Of a DNA stretch of 29,342 bases, positions 1-7,732 are shown one piece after another. The notes below the pieces were generated by a model. That model was not told the DNA's origin and did no database searches. It saw only the letters and a list, made by a program, of their open reading frames with translations. Each line of letters starts with the position of its first letter. The stretch's first letter is position 1. Position numbers and translations under genes: made by a program. Source of the DNA: a virus; IMG/VR virus record IMGVR_UViG_3300027734_000242, positions 1-29,342 of that record; one strand, 5' to 3'.

Positions 1-2670
1 GTTGGCGGGCAAGCATATTTTACAAATACATCTTTAAGTATCATTGCATCAGGTCAGGCAAACGTACAAGGGTCTATATTCGCTTTAGGTTCTAATACTG
101 GTCTTACAGTTGCAAACACAGCAAATATTGGCGGTAATTTAAATGTTACTGGTCCAACATCATTAGGCAATACACTCAGCATTGTTGGCAATGGTATATT
201 TTCTAGTAATTTAATTGTTCGAAATGCTATAACATCAAACACCTTACAAGCAAATGTAAGCATAAACACAGCAACCATATCTGTAACTGGTACTGGATTT
301 GTAGATGTTTTACAGGCCAACACCAGAGTTAATACGGTAACATTAACTGTAACCGGCACTGGATTCGTTGATGTACTTCAAGCAAATACCAGGGTCAATA
401 CAGGAACTATATCTGTAACTGGTACTGGATTCGTTGATGTACTTCAAGCCAATACAAGAGTTAACACATCAGTATTAAGTGTTGTAAATACTGGATTTAT
501 GGATGTTTTACAGGCAAATACCAGGGTCAATACAGGAACCATATCTGTAACCGGCACTGGACTTGTTGATGTACTTCAAGCCAATACAAGAGTTAATACG
601 GTAACACTAACTGTAACTGGTACTGGATTTGTGGACGTTTTACAGGCCAATACAAGAGTTAATACATCAATATTAACGGTTGCAAATACTGCATTTGTGG
701 ACGTTTTACAGGCCAATACAAGAGTTAACACATCAATATTAAGTGTTGTAAATACTGGATTTATGGATGTTACTCAGGCTAATACCAGAGTTAACACAGC
801 GACAATATCGGTGACTGGTACCGGATTTATGAATGTCATTCAGGCCAATACAAGAGTTAACACAGCAACATTAACTGTTACCGGTAATACATTTGTAGAC
901 GTACTTCAAGCAAACACTACTGTAAACACACACTCAATAACAACAACGGGTAACGTATCTTTTACTGGAAATATTGCAGTAAATACTAACAAATTTATTG
1001 TTACAGCTGCTACAGGTAACACCTATACCGCAGGAAATCTTTTTGTAACTGATGCAACCACATTAAATAGTACATTAAATGTTGGTGGCGCAACTACATT
1101 AAGTGGCACATTAGGAGTTGCGGGTAATTTTGCAATAAACACAAATAAATTTACTGTATCTAGTGCTGGTGATACGGTAATTAATAGTACAACACAATCG
1201 ACAACAAAAGATACCGGTGCTTTAATTGTAGACGGCGGCGCCGGTATTGAAAAGGATGTTTTTGTTGGTGGAAAAATAGTAGCAACAGGCGATATACAAA
1301 CTGGTGGTAATCTTATTATCACCGGCACAACAGTTTATGCATCAAATGTATTAACAATAGGAACAGCATTAGCAGCATCAGTTAATGGTTCTTTTGGTTT
1401 GTATAGGCCAACAGGCGGCGGTTCAAATGCTGAAATTCGTTGGGTAGAAAGTCAGAAAAATTGGCAAATTTCAAATACCACTACTGGAAATTTTTCTAGA
1501 ATAATAAGTGATGAAATTTTAACGCAAGGGTTAACAGACGCAAACATAGCTACATTAAGAGTCAACACTAGATTATTTGCAAATACTGGAATTAATGTTG
1601 GTGATACTCCAATTGTTAATTCTACTGGTTATTGGGTCGGCAGTAGTAGTGGTTTAATTGGACCGCAAGGCTCACAAGGTTTTCAAGGTGCTCAAGGATT
1701 CCAGGGTGCTCAAGGTGCTCAAGGATTCCAGGGTGCTCAAGGTGCTCAAGGATTCCAGGGTGCTCAAGGTGCCCAAGGATTCCAGGGTAATCAAGGATTT
1801 CAAGGTTTCAATGGATCAAATGGTAATCAAGGATTCCAGGGTGCTCAAGGATTTCAGGGTGCTACAGGATTTCAAGGATTTCAAGGTTTCAATGGATCAA
1901 ATGGTAATCAAGGATTTCAGGGTGCTACAGGATTTCAAGGATTTCAAGGTTTCAATGGATCAAATGGTAATCAAGGATTCCAGGGTGCTCAAGGTAATCA
2001 AGGTAATCAAGGATTCCAGGGTGCTCAAGGTAATCAAGGTAATCAAGGATTCCAGGGTGCTCAAGGTCAAGGTAATCAAGGTAATCAAGGATTTCAGGGT
2101 GCTCAAGGTCAAGGTAATCAAGGTAATCAAGGATTCCAGGGTGCTCAAGGTGCTCAAGGGCGACAAGGTGCTCAAGGTGCTCAAGGATTCCAGGGTGCTC
2201 AAGGATTCCAGGGTGCTCAAGGTAATCAAGGTCTAACAGGACCATCGACAGTAATAAATGCGGCAGAACAGACCTCGTCTGGGACTTTTTATCCTGTTTT
2301 TGTTGTATCAACCGGATCAAATCAAACTGCATATGCGAGATCAACATCAATAGCGTTTTCCTTCAATCCTGGAACAGGAGATTTGACTGTACCAGGTAAC
2401 ATAACTGCTTATTCTGATAGACGATTAAAATCAAACATTAGAAATTTAGAACACTCTTTAGACAAAATAATAAATATGCAGGGAGTTTCATTTAATGATA
2501 CCAATGGTCGATCAAGTATTGGTTTAATTGCTCAAGATGTACTAAAAGTTTTACCTGAAGTTGTAATAAAAGGTGATGAATATTATACGATATCATATGC
2601 TAATATTGTAGCAATCTTAATTGAAGCAATCAAAGAACTTAAAAGAGAAATTGATGAATTAAAAAAATAA
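1..2670 (+). CDS. Tail fibre with collagen-like shaft and C-terminal S74 chaperone (5' partial)
   Basis: The reading frame is open from base 1, so the start lies outside the window; 889 codons are visible. In order: a beta-rich N-terminal part, a 22-residue repeat block (bases 238-963), a stretch with 'NVGGATTLSGTLGVAG' style fibre repeats, a collagen-like Gly-X-Y shaft (1660-2247), and a C-terminal peptidase S74 domain. The S74 signature is SDRRLKSNI, with the presumed catalytic Ser at codon 2413 and Lys at codon 2428, five residues apart as in endosialidase chaperones, followed by GLIAQDVL and a terminal coiled coil (IKELKREIDELKK). In that family the domain drives trimerisation and then cleaves itself off before the Ser. 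The protein is therefore most likely a trimeric distal tail fibre that contacts the host. A 2OG oxygenase-like gene and a glycosyltransferase-methyltransferase follow at once. Confidence 0.9.
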   Translation, partial: VGGQAYFTNTSLSIIASGQANVQGSIFALGSNTGLTVANTANIGGNLNVTGPTSLGNTLSIVGNGIFSSNLIVRNAITSNTLQANVSINTATISVTGTGFVDVLQANTRVNTVTLTVTGTGFVDVLQANTRVNTGTISVTGTGFVDVLQANTRVNTSVLSVVNTGFMDVLQANTRVNTGTISVTGTGLVDVLQANTRVNTVTLTVTGTGFVDVLQANTRVNTSILTVANTAFVDVLQANTRVNTSILSVVNTGFMDVTQANTRVNTATISVTGTGFMNVIQANTRVNTATLTVTGNTFVDVLQANTTVNTHSITTTGNVSFTGNIAVNTNKFIVTAATGNTYTAGNLFVTDATTLNSTLNVGGATTLSGTLGVAGNFAINTNKFTVSSAGDTVINSTTQSTTKDTGALIVDGGAGIEKDVFVGGKIVATGDIQTGGNLIITGTTVYASNVLTIGTALAASVNGSFGLYRPTGGGSNAEIRWVESQKNWQISNTTTGNFSRIISDEILTQGLTDANIATLRVNTRLFANTGINVGDTPIVNSTGYWVGSSSGLIGPQGSQGFQGAQGFQGAQGAQGFQGAQGAQGFQGAQGAQGFQGNQGFQGFNGSNGNQGFQGAQGFQGATGFQGFQGFNGSNGNQGFQGATGFQGFQGFNGSNGNQGFQGAQGNQGNQGFQGAQGNQGNQGFQGAQGQGNQGNQGFQGAQGQGNQGNQGFQGAQGAQGRQGAQGAQGFQGAQGFQGAQGNQGLTGPSTVINAAEQTSSGTFYPVFVVSTGSNQTAYARSTSIAFSFNPGTGDLTVPGNITAYSDRRLKSNIRNLEHSLDKIINMQGVSFNDTNGRSSIGLIAQDVLKVLPEVVIKGDEYYTISYANIVAILIEAIKELKREIDELKK
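238..963 (+). repeat. Eleven tandem 66-bp repeats (22-aa fibre repeat)
   Basis: The codon for the conserved Asp (once Asn) of the repeat recurs exactly every 66 bases at 304, 370, 436, 502, 568, 634, 700, 766, 832 and 898, with a diverged first unit from 238. The peptide unit is about LQANTRVNTxTxSVTGTG plus FVDV. Units vary at synonymous sites (ttacaggcc versus cttcaagcc), so the array is not an assembly stutter of one unit. It lies inside the fibre gene and probably sets shaft length. Confidence 0.92.
1660..2247 (+). repeat. Collagen-like Gly-X-Y repeat region of the fibre
   Basis: Sixty-four Gly-X-Y triplets, mostly GFQ, GAQ and GNQ with some GFN and GSN, form the shaft. Gln fills nearly every Y position. 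Only two prolines occur, in the first (GPQ) and last (GPS) triplets. The triplet register is broken twice by a Gly-Gln doublet within GAQGQGNQ. The nucleotide sequence is a mosaic of short direct repeats such as ggattccagggtgctcaa, prone to length change by recombination. Confidence 0.93.
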
Positions 2671-2685
2671 TCTTGAGGATTTATT

Positions 2686-3234
2686 ATGAGAAAAAGAATG
2701 TTTATTGTTGATGACTTTTATAGTGATCCAGATGATGTAAGAAAATTTGCATTATCCATTGAGTATAAAAAAGATTTAAAATATTATAAAGGTCTTCGGT
2801 CTATTGAACCTTATAGACCTAATGGTATAAAAGAAATATTTGAACTAATCATGTCTGAAAAAATTTATAATTTTGAAGAACATGTTTATAATGGATGTTT
2901 TCAAATTTGTACTGCTGAAGATCCACAAGTGTATCATTATGATCATCAAAATTGGGCAGCAATGATATATCTTACGCCCAATGCGCCATTAGAGTCTGGT
3001 ACAAGATTACATAGATCAAAAATAAATGGAACAAGAGATGCAAGAGAAACATATATTGATAATGCATTTGCAGGCGGGTTTTTAGATAGCACTAAATTTG
3101 AGATAACAGATTCCGCAGCGAATATATACAATAGATTGGTTATCATGGATGCTCGTTGTATACATTCTGCTGGTCCTTATTTTGGCCAAAATATGCAAGA
3201 CGGGAGACTCACACATTTATTTTTTTTTGATTAA
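2686..3234 (+). CDS. 2-oxoglutarate/Fe(II) oxygenase-like protein
   Basis: 182 aa, with TGAGGA upstream of the ATG as ribosome binding site. The C-terminal half reads like a double-stranded beta-helix dioxygenase. A candidate HxD is at H84-Y85-D86 (YHYDHQNWAAMIYLT), a distal His at 160 (DARCIHSAGPYF), and Arg174 in GRLTHLFFF would bind the 2-oxoglutarate carboxylate. The family resembles phage and bacterial prolyl-4-hydroxylase-like proteins (DUF6445-like). It lies 15 bases after a collagen-like fibre gene and 2 bases before a glycosyltransferase, so protein or glycan hydroxylation is plausible. The substrate is inference; the fibre shaft has almost no proline to hydroxylate. Confidence 0.72.
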   Translation: MRKRMFIVDDFYSDPDDVRKFALSIEYKKDLKYYKGLRSIEPYRPNGIKEIFELIMSEKIYNFEEHVYNGCFQICTAEDPQVYHYDHQNWAAMIYLTPNAPLESGTRLHRSKINGTRDARETYIDNAFAGGFLDSTKFEITDSAANIYNRLVIMDARCIHSAGPYFGQNMQDGRLTHLFFFD

Positions 3235-3236
3235 TT

Positions 3237-4508
3237 ATGAAATATTTAAAATTTAGTATTATTACACCGACACACAATCCTAAAAATGTACCATACTTAA
3301 TTGAACTATACGATTCAATTTGCTCTCAGACACACAATAATTGGGAATGGATTTTATATCTCAATAATAAAATAACTGCTGATGATTTACCGGAAAATAT
3401 TAAATCTGACATTAGAGTAATTGTTCACAAATCTGATATTGAAAGTATTAGTATTGGTGCAATAAAAAGAAGAGCATTTTTCTTAGGCGAAGGTGATATT
3501 TTAGTCGAAGTTGATCATGATGATATGATTACGCCAGATTGCTTAGAAGAATTAAATAAAGCATATCAAGATGAAAGTGTTGGCTTTGTTTATAGTGATT
3601 GTGCAATGTTTCATATGAAAGATTCTTTTATTCCTTTTGACAAAGCATATGGTTGGACACATAGAAAATTCAAGTGGAAAGAAAAAGAATTGACTGTTAT
3701 GGATTCTTTTGAACCAACTAGTCATAGTTTATCATATATTTGGTATGCGCCCGATCATGTTAGATCATGGAGAACATCTGTTTATCATTCTATTGGTGGA
3801 CACAATAAAGATTTAGTTGTGTGTGATGATCATGAATTGTGTATAAGAACATATTTAAAAACTAAAATGTTTTATATACCAAAAGTTTTATATATCTATA
3901 GAATTACAGGAAATAATACATCTATAGATGTGATGAATGAGCAAATTCAAATAAAAACAAGAGAATTACACAATCAATATGCACAAAAATTAGCGGAGAG
4001 GGATGCAGATTTAAAAGGATTAATGAAAGTGGATATTGGTGGTGGTTTAAATCCTTATCCTAACTACTATTCAATTGATCTAAGAAAAGATGCAGATTGT
4101 ATATATGATTTAAATAATGGAATACCTTTACCCGATAATTCTGTTGGTGTTTTAAATGCTTCTCATATTATAGAACACTTGCATGATAAAACAAAAATTA
4201 TGGCAGAAATTCATCGAGTATTAGCACCGGGTGGTTGGGCATTTATTGAAGTACCAAGTACAGACGGCAGAGGAGCATTTCAAGATCCAACTCATGTTAG
4301 TTATTGGAATGAAAATTGTTTTCTTTATTATACAAATTCCTATCTGGCAAATTTTATTGATAATAAAACAATTAGATTTCAGGAATATAGAAGAGAAACA
4401 TATTTTCCAAATGATTGGATGAAATCATTGAATGTGTGTGTAACTTCCGCTTGGCTAGTTGCCATTAAAGATGAAATGAAAAGATTGCCAGGTATACTAA
4501 ATATATAA
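3237..4508 (+). CDS. Fused family 2 glycosyltransferase and SAM methyltransferase
   Basis: 423 aa in two domains. Residues about 4-225 are a GT-A fold glycosyltransferase 2: FSIITPTHNP at the N-terminus, the metal/nucleotide site EVDHDDMI (D93-D96), and DDHELCIR near residue 197. Residues about 262-415 are a class I methyltransferase: motif I VDIGGGLNPYPNYYSID (265-281), HIIEHL (310-315) and LAPGGWAFIEVPS (329-341). The fusion suggests that a sugar is added and then methylated, or that the two act on the same glycan. It starts 2 bases after the oxygenase stop, so the pair is probably co-translated. Targets could be phage fibre protein or host surface glycan; nothing in the sequence decides. 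Confidence 0.85.
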   Translation: MKYLKFSIITPTHNPKNVPYLIELYDSICSQTHNNWEWILYLNNKITADDLPENIKSDIRVIVHKSDIESISIGAIKRRAFFLGEGDILVEVDHDDMITPDCLEELNKAYQDESVGFVYSDCAMFHMKDSFIPFDKAYGWTHRKFKWKEKELTVMDSFEPTSHSLSYIWYAPDHVRSWRTSVYHSIGGHNKDLVVCDDHELCIRTYLKTKMFYIPKVLYIYRITGNNTSIDVMNEQIQIKTRELHNQYAQKLAERDADLKGLMKVDIGGGLNPYPNYYSIDLRKDADCIYDLNNGIPLPDNSVGVLNASHIIEHLHDKTKIMAEIHRVLAPGGWAFIEVPSTDGRGAFQDPTHVSYWNENCFLYYTNSYLANFIDNKTIRFQEYRRETYFPNDWMKSLNVCVTSAWLVAIKDEMKRLPGILNI

Positions 4509-4511
4509 ATA
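4504..4511 (+). promoter_or_regulatory. T4-type late promoter TATAAATA
   Basis: An exact TATAAATA overlaps the stop codon of the glycosyltransferase-methyltransferase gene, 30 bases before the ATG at 4534. An AAGGA ribosome binding site lies between. This is the consensus recognised by the gp55 late sigma factor in T4-like phages and would start the virion block 4534-10978. Confidence 0.65.
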
Positions 4512-4533
4512 AATTATAAGTAAAGGAAATAAA

Positions 4534-4866
4534 ATGGCAGCCGCATACGTTAATCTTTACATGGAACAAGGTACCACGTTTTCGACTACGATAACGATAG
4601 ATGACGTTTACGGTAACGCATACAATCTATATGGTTATAGCGCCAATAGTCAAATAAGAAAATCATATTATTCTACTAATGCTACTGCTACTTTTTCAAC
4701 ATCAATTGATAATGGGTTATCGACAATAACTCTGTCTCTGACTAACATTCAAACTGCCAATATTTCACCTGGTAGATATGTTTATGATACAAAAATAAGT
4801 GCTAATAATGTAACGACTCGAATATTGGAAGGTGTCGTTGATGTTTCTCCATCTGTAACAAAATAA
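4534..4866 (+). CDS. Small virion structural protein, beta-sandwich type
   Basis: 110 aa, start supported by AAGGAAATAAAATG. The sequence (AAAYVNLYMEQGTTFSTTI, then ANISPGRYVYDTKIS, then ILEGVVDVSPSVTK) resembles small structural proteins found beside tail fibres in T4-like phages of aquatic bacteria, with a pattern like the BppU-type N-terminal beta-sandwich. No catalytic motif is seen. It opens a run of structural genes behind a late promoter. A baseplate or fibre connector role is inference. Confidence 0.6.
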   Translation: MAAAYVNLYMEQGTTFSTTITIDDVYGNAYNLYGYSANSQIRKSYYSTNATATFSTSIDNGLSTITLSLTNIQTANISPGRYVYDTKISANNVTTRILEGVVDVSPSVTK

Positions 4867-4875
4867 GAATAATAT

Positions 4876-5184
4876 ATGTCACAAACAATAGGTAAAGTTA
4901 ACGTAGTAGTAGGCAATGCAGTAAATGCAACTGTTAGTGGAGATAGTAATCCAAGAGCAGTTGCTATTAATTACGGTGGAAATCCAACACCAACTGGTGT
5001 AGATCCAGGTACATATGGAAGTTCTAATTTTATTCCAGTCATTAAAGTCGATAAGTTTGGAAGAATAACATCTGTCATTAATGTTAATGCAGTTGGATCT
5101 GGTGGTGGAGGTGGTGGAGGTAATTTGGATTTTGGCACATTTTTATCTCCTGCAGGATTTGTTTTGGATTTAGGTACGATTTAA
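4876..5184 (+). CDS. Small fibre-associated protein with Gly-rich tail
   Basis: 102 aa. The central motif IPVIKVDKFGRITSVINVN matches IPVITLDGFGRVTSSGNV in the downstream 832-aa fibre (near base 7290), a motif common in phage fibres. A run of seven glycines follows, then a short hydrophobic end (GFVLDLGTI). No exact function is recognised. It may be a connector or a detached fibre segment. Only a weak ribosome binding site (taagaataat) precedes the ATG. Confidence 0.55.
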   Translation: MSQTIGKVNVVVGNAVNATVSGDSNPRAVAINYGGNPTPTGVDPGTYGSSNFIPVIKVDKFGRITSVINVNAVGSGGGGGGGNLDFGTFLSPAGFVLDLGTI

Positions 5185-5198
5185 TTACAATTCACCTC

Positions 5199-5206
5199 TA
5201 TAAAAA
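5199..5206 (+). promoter_or_regulatory. Possible weak late promoter TATAAAAA
   Basis: TATAAAAA differs from TATAAATA at one base and lies 22 bases before the fibre ATG at 5221, in a 36-base gap. An AGGA ribosome binding site follows it. The low information content makes this tentative. Confidence 0.3.
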
Positions 5207-5220
5207 ATACAGGACAATAA

Positions 5221-7719
5221 ATGGCATTACAGATTAGACGAGGGTTGAATCAGGATAGAAAGTCTTTTATTCCTGAAATTGGAGAATTAATTTATACTAC
5301 GGATACGGATTTAATTTACGTTGGAGATGGTGTAACTCCGGGCGGTATATTAGTTTCGGGTCAAGAATCTGTTGTAAGAAACTTTTCGTCTATTAATGCA
5401 AATTCTTTCATAGTTCGAGCAAATGACATAAATCAAACTATGTCGTTTTTGCCAGCGAACGGTGTAACGATAAGAGCTAATTCTAATACAAATACAATAA
5501 CAATTGGGTTTGATGGTACATCTATATTATATGAAACCGCAGCAAACATTACATTAATTAATGCAAATATAGCATATTTAAATGCAATAAATAGTGTACA
5601 GAATACGACCATAAATACACTAAGTATTTTTGCCCAGGCAGCATTCAATGAAGCCAACACGGCACAATTTAATGCGGTATACACTCAAAGTATCAACAGT
5701 TATCAAAATACATTAATTTCCAGCGTCACTGCAAATACAACAGCACTTCAAGGTGGTCTTAACACAGCTAATGTTAATATAACATATATTCAAGGTGTTG
5801 ATTTAACACAAAATACAAATATTACTAATGTTGATGTGAAAGCTCAAGCCGCTTTTGATAAAGCAAATACAGCATCTTCACCACAAGCAGCATTTGATAA
5901 AGCAAATACAGCATCTTCGAATACAATAGCGCTTCAAGGTGGTCTTAATACAGCTAATGCTAATATATCATACATTCTAGGTGTCGATTCTTCACAGAAT
6001 ACAAGCATTACTAATTTACAAGGTGGACTTAATACTGCTAATGCTAATATAGCTTATATTTTAGGTGTTGATCTAACACAAAATACAAATATTACTAATG
6101 TTGATACAAAAACACAATCTGCTTTTGATAAAGCAAATTCAGCAAACGTACTGGCACAATCAGCATTTGATAAAGCAAATACAGCATCTTCAAATACAAT
6201 AACACTTCAAGGTGGTCTTAATACAGCTAATGCCAATATAGCATATATTTACGGCGTTAATGATTCACAAAATACCACAATTGGTACAAAATTTAATTCT
6301 TCTGGTGGAACAATATCTGGTTCTGTCATAATTCAACAAAACTTAACTGTACAAGGTAACGTATCCTATACAGGAAATGTAACGTCAATTACTGTTACAG
6401 GCAATACTGGTCAATTCTTTGGTTATGCAGCAAATGGATTTAATGCTTTATATGCTGGAATTCCAGTTGGTTATCTAATTGAACCACACATAGTTACTCA
6501 ATTTACAAGTAACTTCGATGGTTATTCTGGTCTTAATATGCAAAATATTAATTCTGGACCAAATGCTTCATTTGATTTATTCTTAACCGCTGACAATGGA
6601 ACCGCTTTAGACGGATACGTCGATTTAGGCATTGCTAGTAGTACATATAATTATCCTGGTTATTCTTTAATCGGCAAAAACGACGGTTATCTATTCACTT
6701 CTGGTAATACAACCACGGGTGGTGGTAACATGATTATCGGCACAGGTTTAAATCATGATATTATTTTTGCAACAGGTGGTTTAGAAACACAAAACGCAGT
6801 AATGCGAATTAGTGGTGTTGCTGGTTCCAATGTTATAACAATAACATCAAATATTAAAAGTACATCGACATCATCTGGTGCATTACAAATAAAGGGCGGT
6901 CTTGGTGTAACGGGTAATGTATACGCTGCAAATTTATATTCTGGTGGTTCTTTGGTATTAACTTCAGAGCCAATAGGTACGTTAGCTTCCAGTAATACAA
7001 TTTATTTACAAGGTGGTTTAAATACTGCTAATGCTAATATAGCATACATTCTAGGTGTTGATTTAACGCAGAATACTAGTATCACTAATATTGATACAAA
7101 AGCACAATCAGCATTCGATAAAGCAAATTCAGCAAACGTATTAGCACAATCTGTATATGATTATGCAAATACTTTTAGTATAACAGCAAATACTGGACAA
7201 TTGACTGCTAATGTATCCACTGGAAAAGTTGCACTGGGTCTAGCAAATGTAAATAGTAATATAGGAACATTTGGTGGTGCAACATCAATTCCAGTAATAA
7301 CATTAGATGGTTTCGGTAGAGTCACTTCTTCAGGAAATGTTACAGTTAACATACCACAATCATCTACAATTACAGTTTTAGATGATATATCAAATAGATT
7401 TGATGGTATCGAAAGAACTTTTGGTCTATATAGTGATGGTAGTGTTGCAAATGTTACGGCACCAGAACAGTTATTAGTTCAAGTTGGCGGAATCGTATTA
7501 CCACCTTTTATAAATACGTATGACGTAGTTTTTGGATCAGGATTCATTTCTTTTACTAAAGGATATAATATTGCAAATGTTACTAATGTTACATACATTA
7601 CATTTGCATCGGCACCACAAATCAACATGGATTGTGTGATGCGAGTGATTGGTCAAAATCAAATTCCTCAGATAAAAAAATACCCCCTAAGTCCAATATC
7701 AATAATGATTGGTTATTAA
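5221..7719 (+). CDS. Tail fibre, 832 aa, with hyaluronidase/Mtd-like N-terminal motif
   Basis: The start follows AGGACAATAAATG. The N-terminus (LQIRRG, GELIYTTDTDLIYVGDG, TPGG) is the short module seen at the front of many phage fibres and tropism determinants. Residues about 110-350 and 600-650 carry recurring segments AQSAFDKANT, LQGGLNTANANIAYI and GVDLTQNTNITN, typical of a trimeric coiled-coil or beta shaft. A globular insert lies between (about 350-590), with GALQIKGGLGVTGNVY near its end. The C-terminus (from about 720) has DDISNRFDGIERTFGLYSDG and resembles a conserved distal domain of aquatic T4-like phages. A paralogous shorter fibre lies at 25749. It is probably a structural fibre; no enzyme motif is seen. 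Confidence 0.82.
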   Translation: MALQIRRGLNQDRKSFIPEIGELIYTTDTDLIYVGDGVTPGGILVSGQESVVRNFSSINANSFIVRANDINQTMSFLPANGVTIRANSNTNTITIGFDGTSILYETAANITLINANIAYLNAINSVQNTTINTLSIFAQAAFNEANTAQFNAVYTQSINSYQNTLISSVTANTTALQGGLNTANVNITYIQGVDLTQNTNITNVDVKAQAAFDKANTASSPQAAFDKANTASSNTIALQGGLNTANANISYILGVDSSQNTSITNLQGGLNTANANIAYILGVDLTQNTNITNVDTKTQSAFDKANSANVLAQSAFDKANTASSNTITLQGGLNTANANIAYIYGVNDSQNTTIGTKFNSSGGTISGSVIIQQNLTVQGNVSYTGNVTSITVTGNTGQFFGYAANGFNALYAGIPVGYLIEPHIVTQFTSNFDGYSGLNMQNINSGPNASFDLFLTADNGTALDGYVDLGIASSTYNYPGYSLIGKNDGYLFTSGNTTTGGGNMIIGTGLNHDIIFATGGLETQNAVMRISGVAGSNVITITSNIKSTSTSSGALQIKGGLGVTGNVYAANLYSGGSLVLTSEPIGTLASSNTIYLQGGLNTANANIAYILGVDLTQNTSITNIDTKAQSAFDKANSANVLAQSVYDYANTFSITANTGQLTANVSTGKVALGLANVNSNIGTFGGATSIPVITLDGFGRVTSSGNVTVNIPQSSTITVLDDISNRFDGIERTFGLYSDGSVANVTAPEQLLVQVGGIVLPPFINTYDVVFGSGFISFTKGYNIANVTNVTYITFASAPQINMDCVMRVIGQNQIPQIKKYPLSPISIMIGY
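5830..7160 (+). repeat. Interspersed fibre repeats (AFDKANTA / LQGGLNTANANI)
   Basis: Within the 832-aa fibre, near-identical blocks such as gataaagcaaatacagcatc and caaggtggtcttaatacagc recur around 5850, 5890, 5935, 6020, 6120-6230 and 7010-7130. Related blocks occur in the fibre gene at 25749 (26010-26230). These can support recombination within and between fibre genes. Confidence 0.8.
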
Positions 7720-7732
7720 TCGGAGATAAAAT

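Noticed and set aside
1660-2247. CRISPR-like array
   Set aside because: The short repeats are in-frame codons of Gly-X-Y with no unique spacers.
1658-2350. Long alternative-frame ORFs on both strands over the collagen-like region
   Set aside because: They are by-products of the regular triplet repeat and show simple repeated residues with no start signals.
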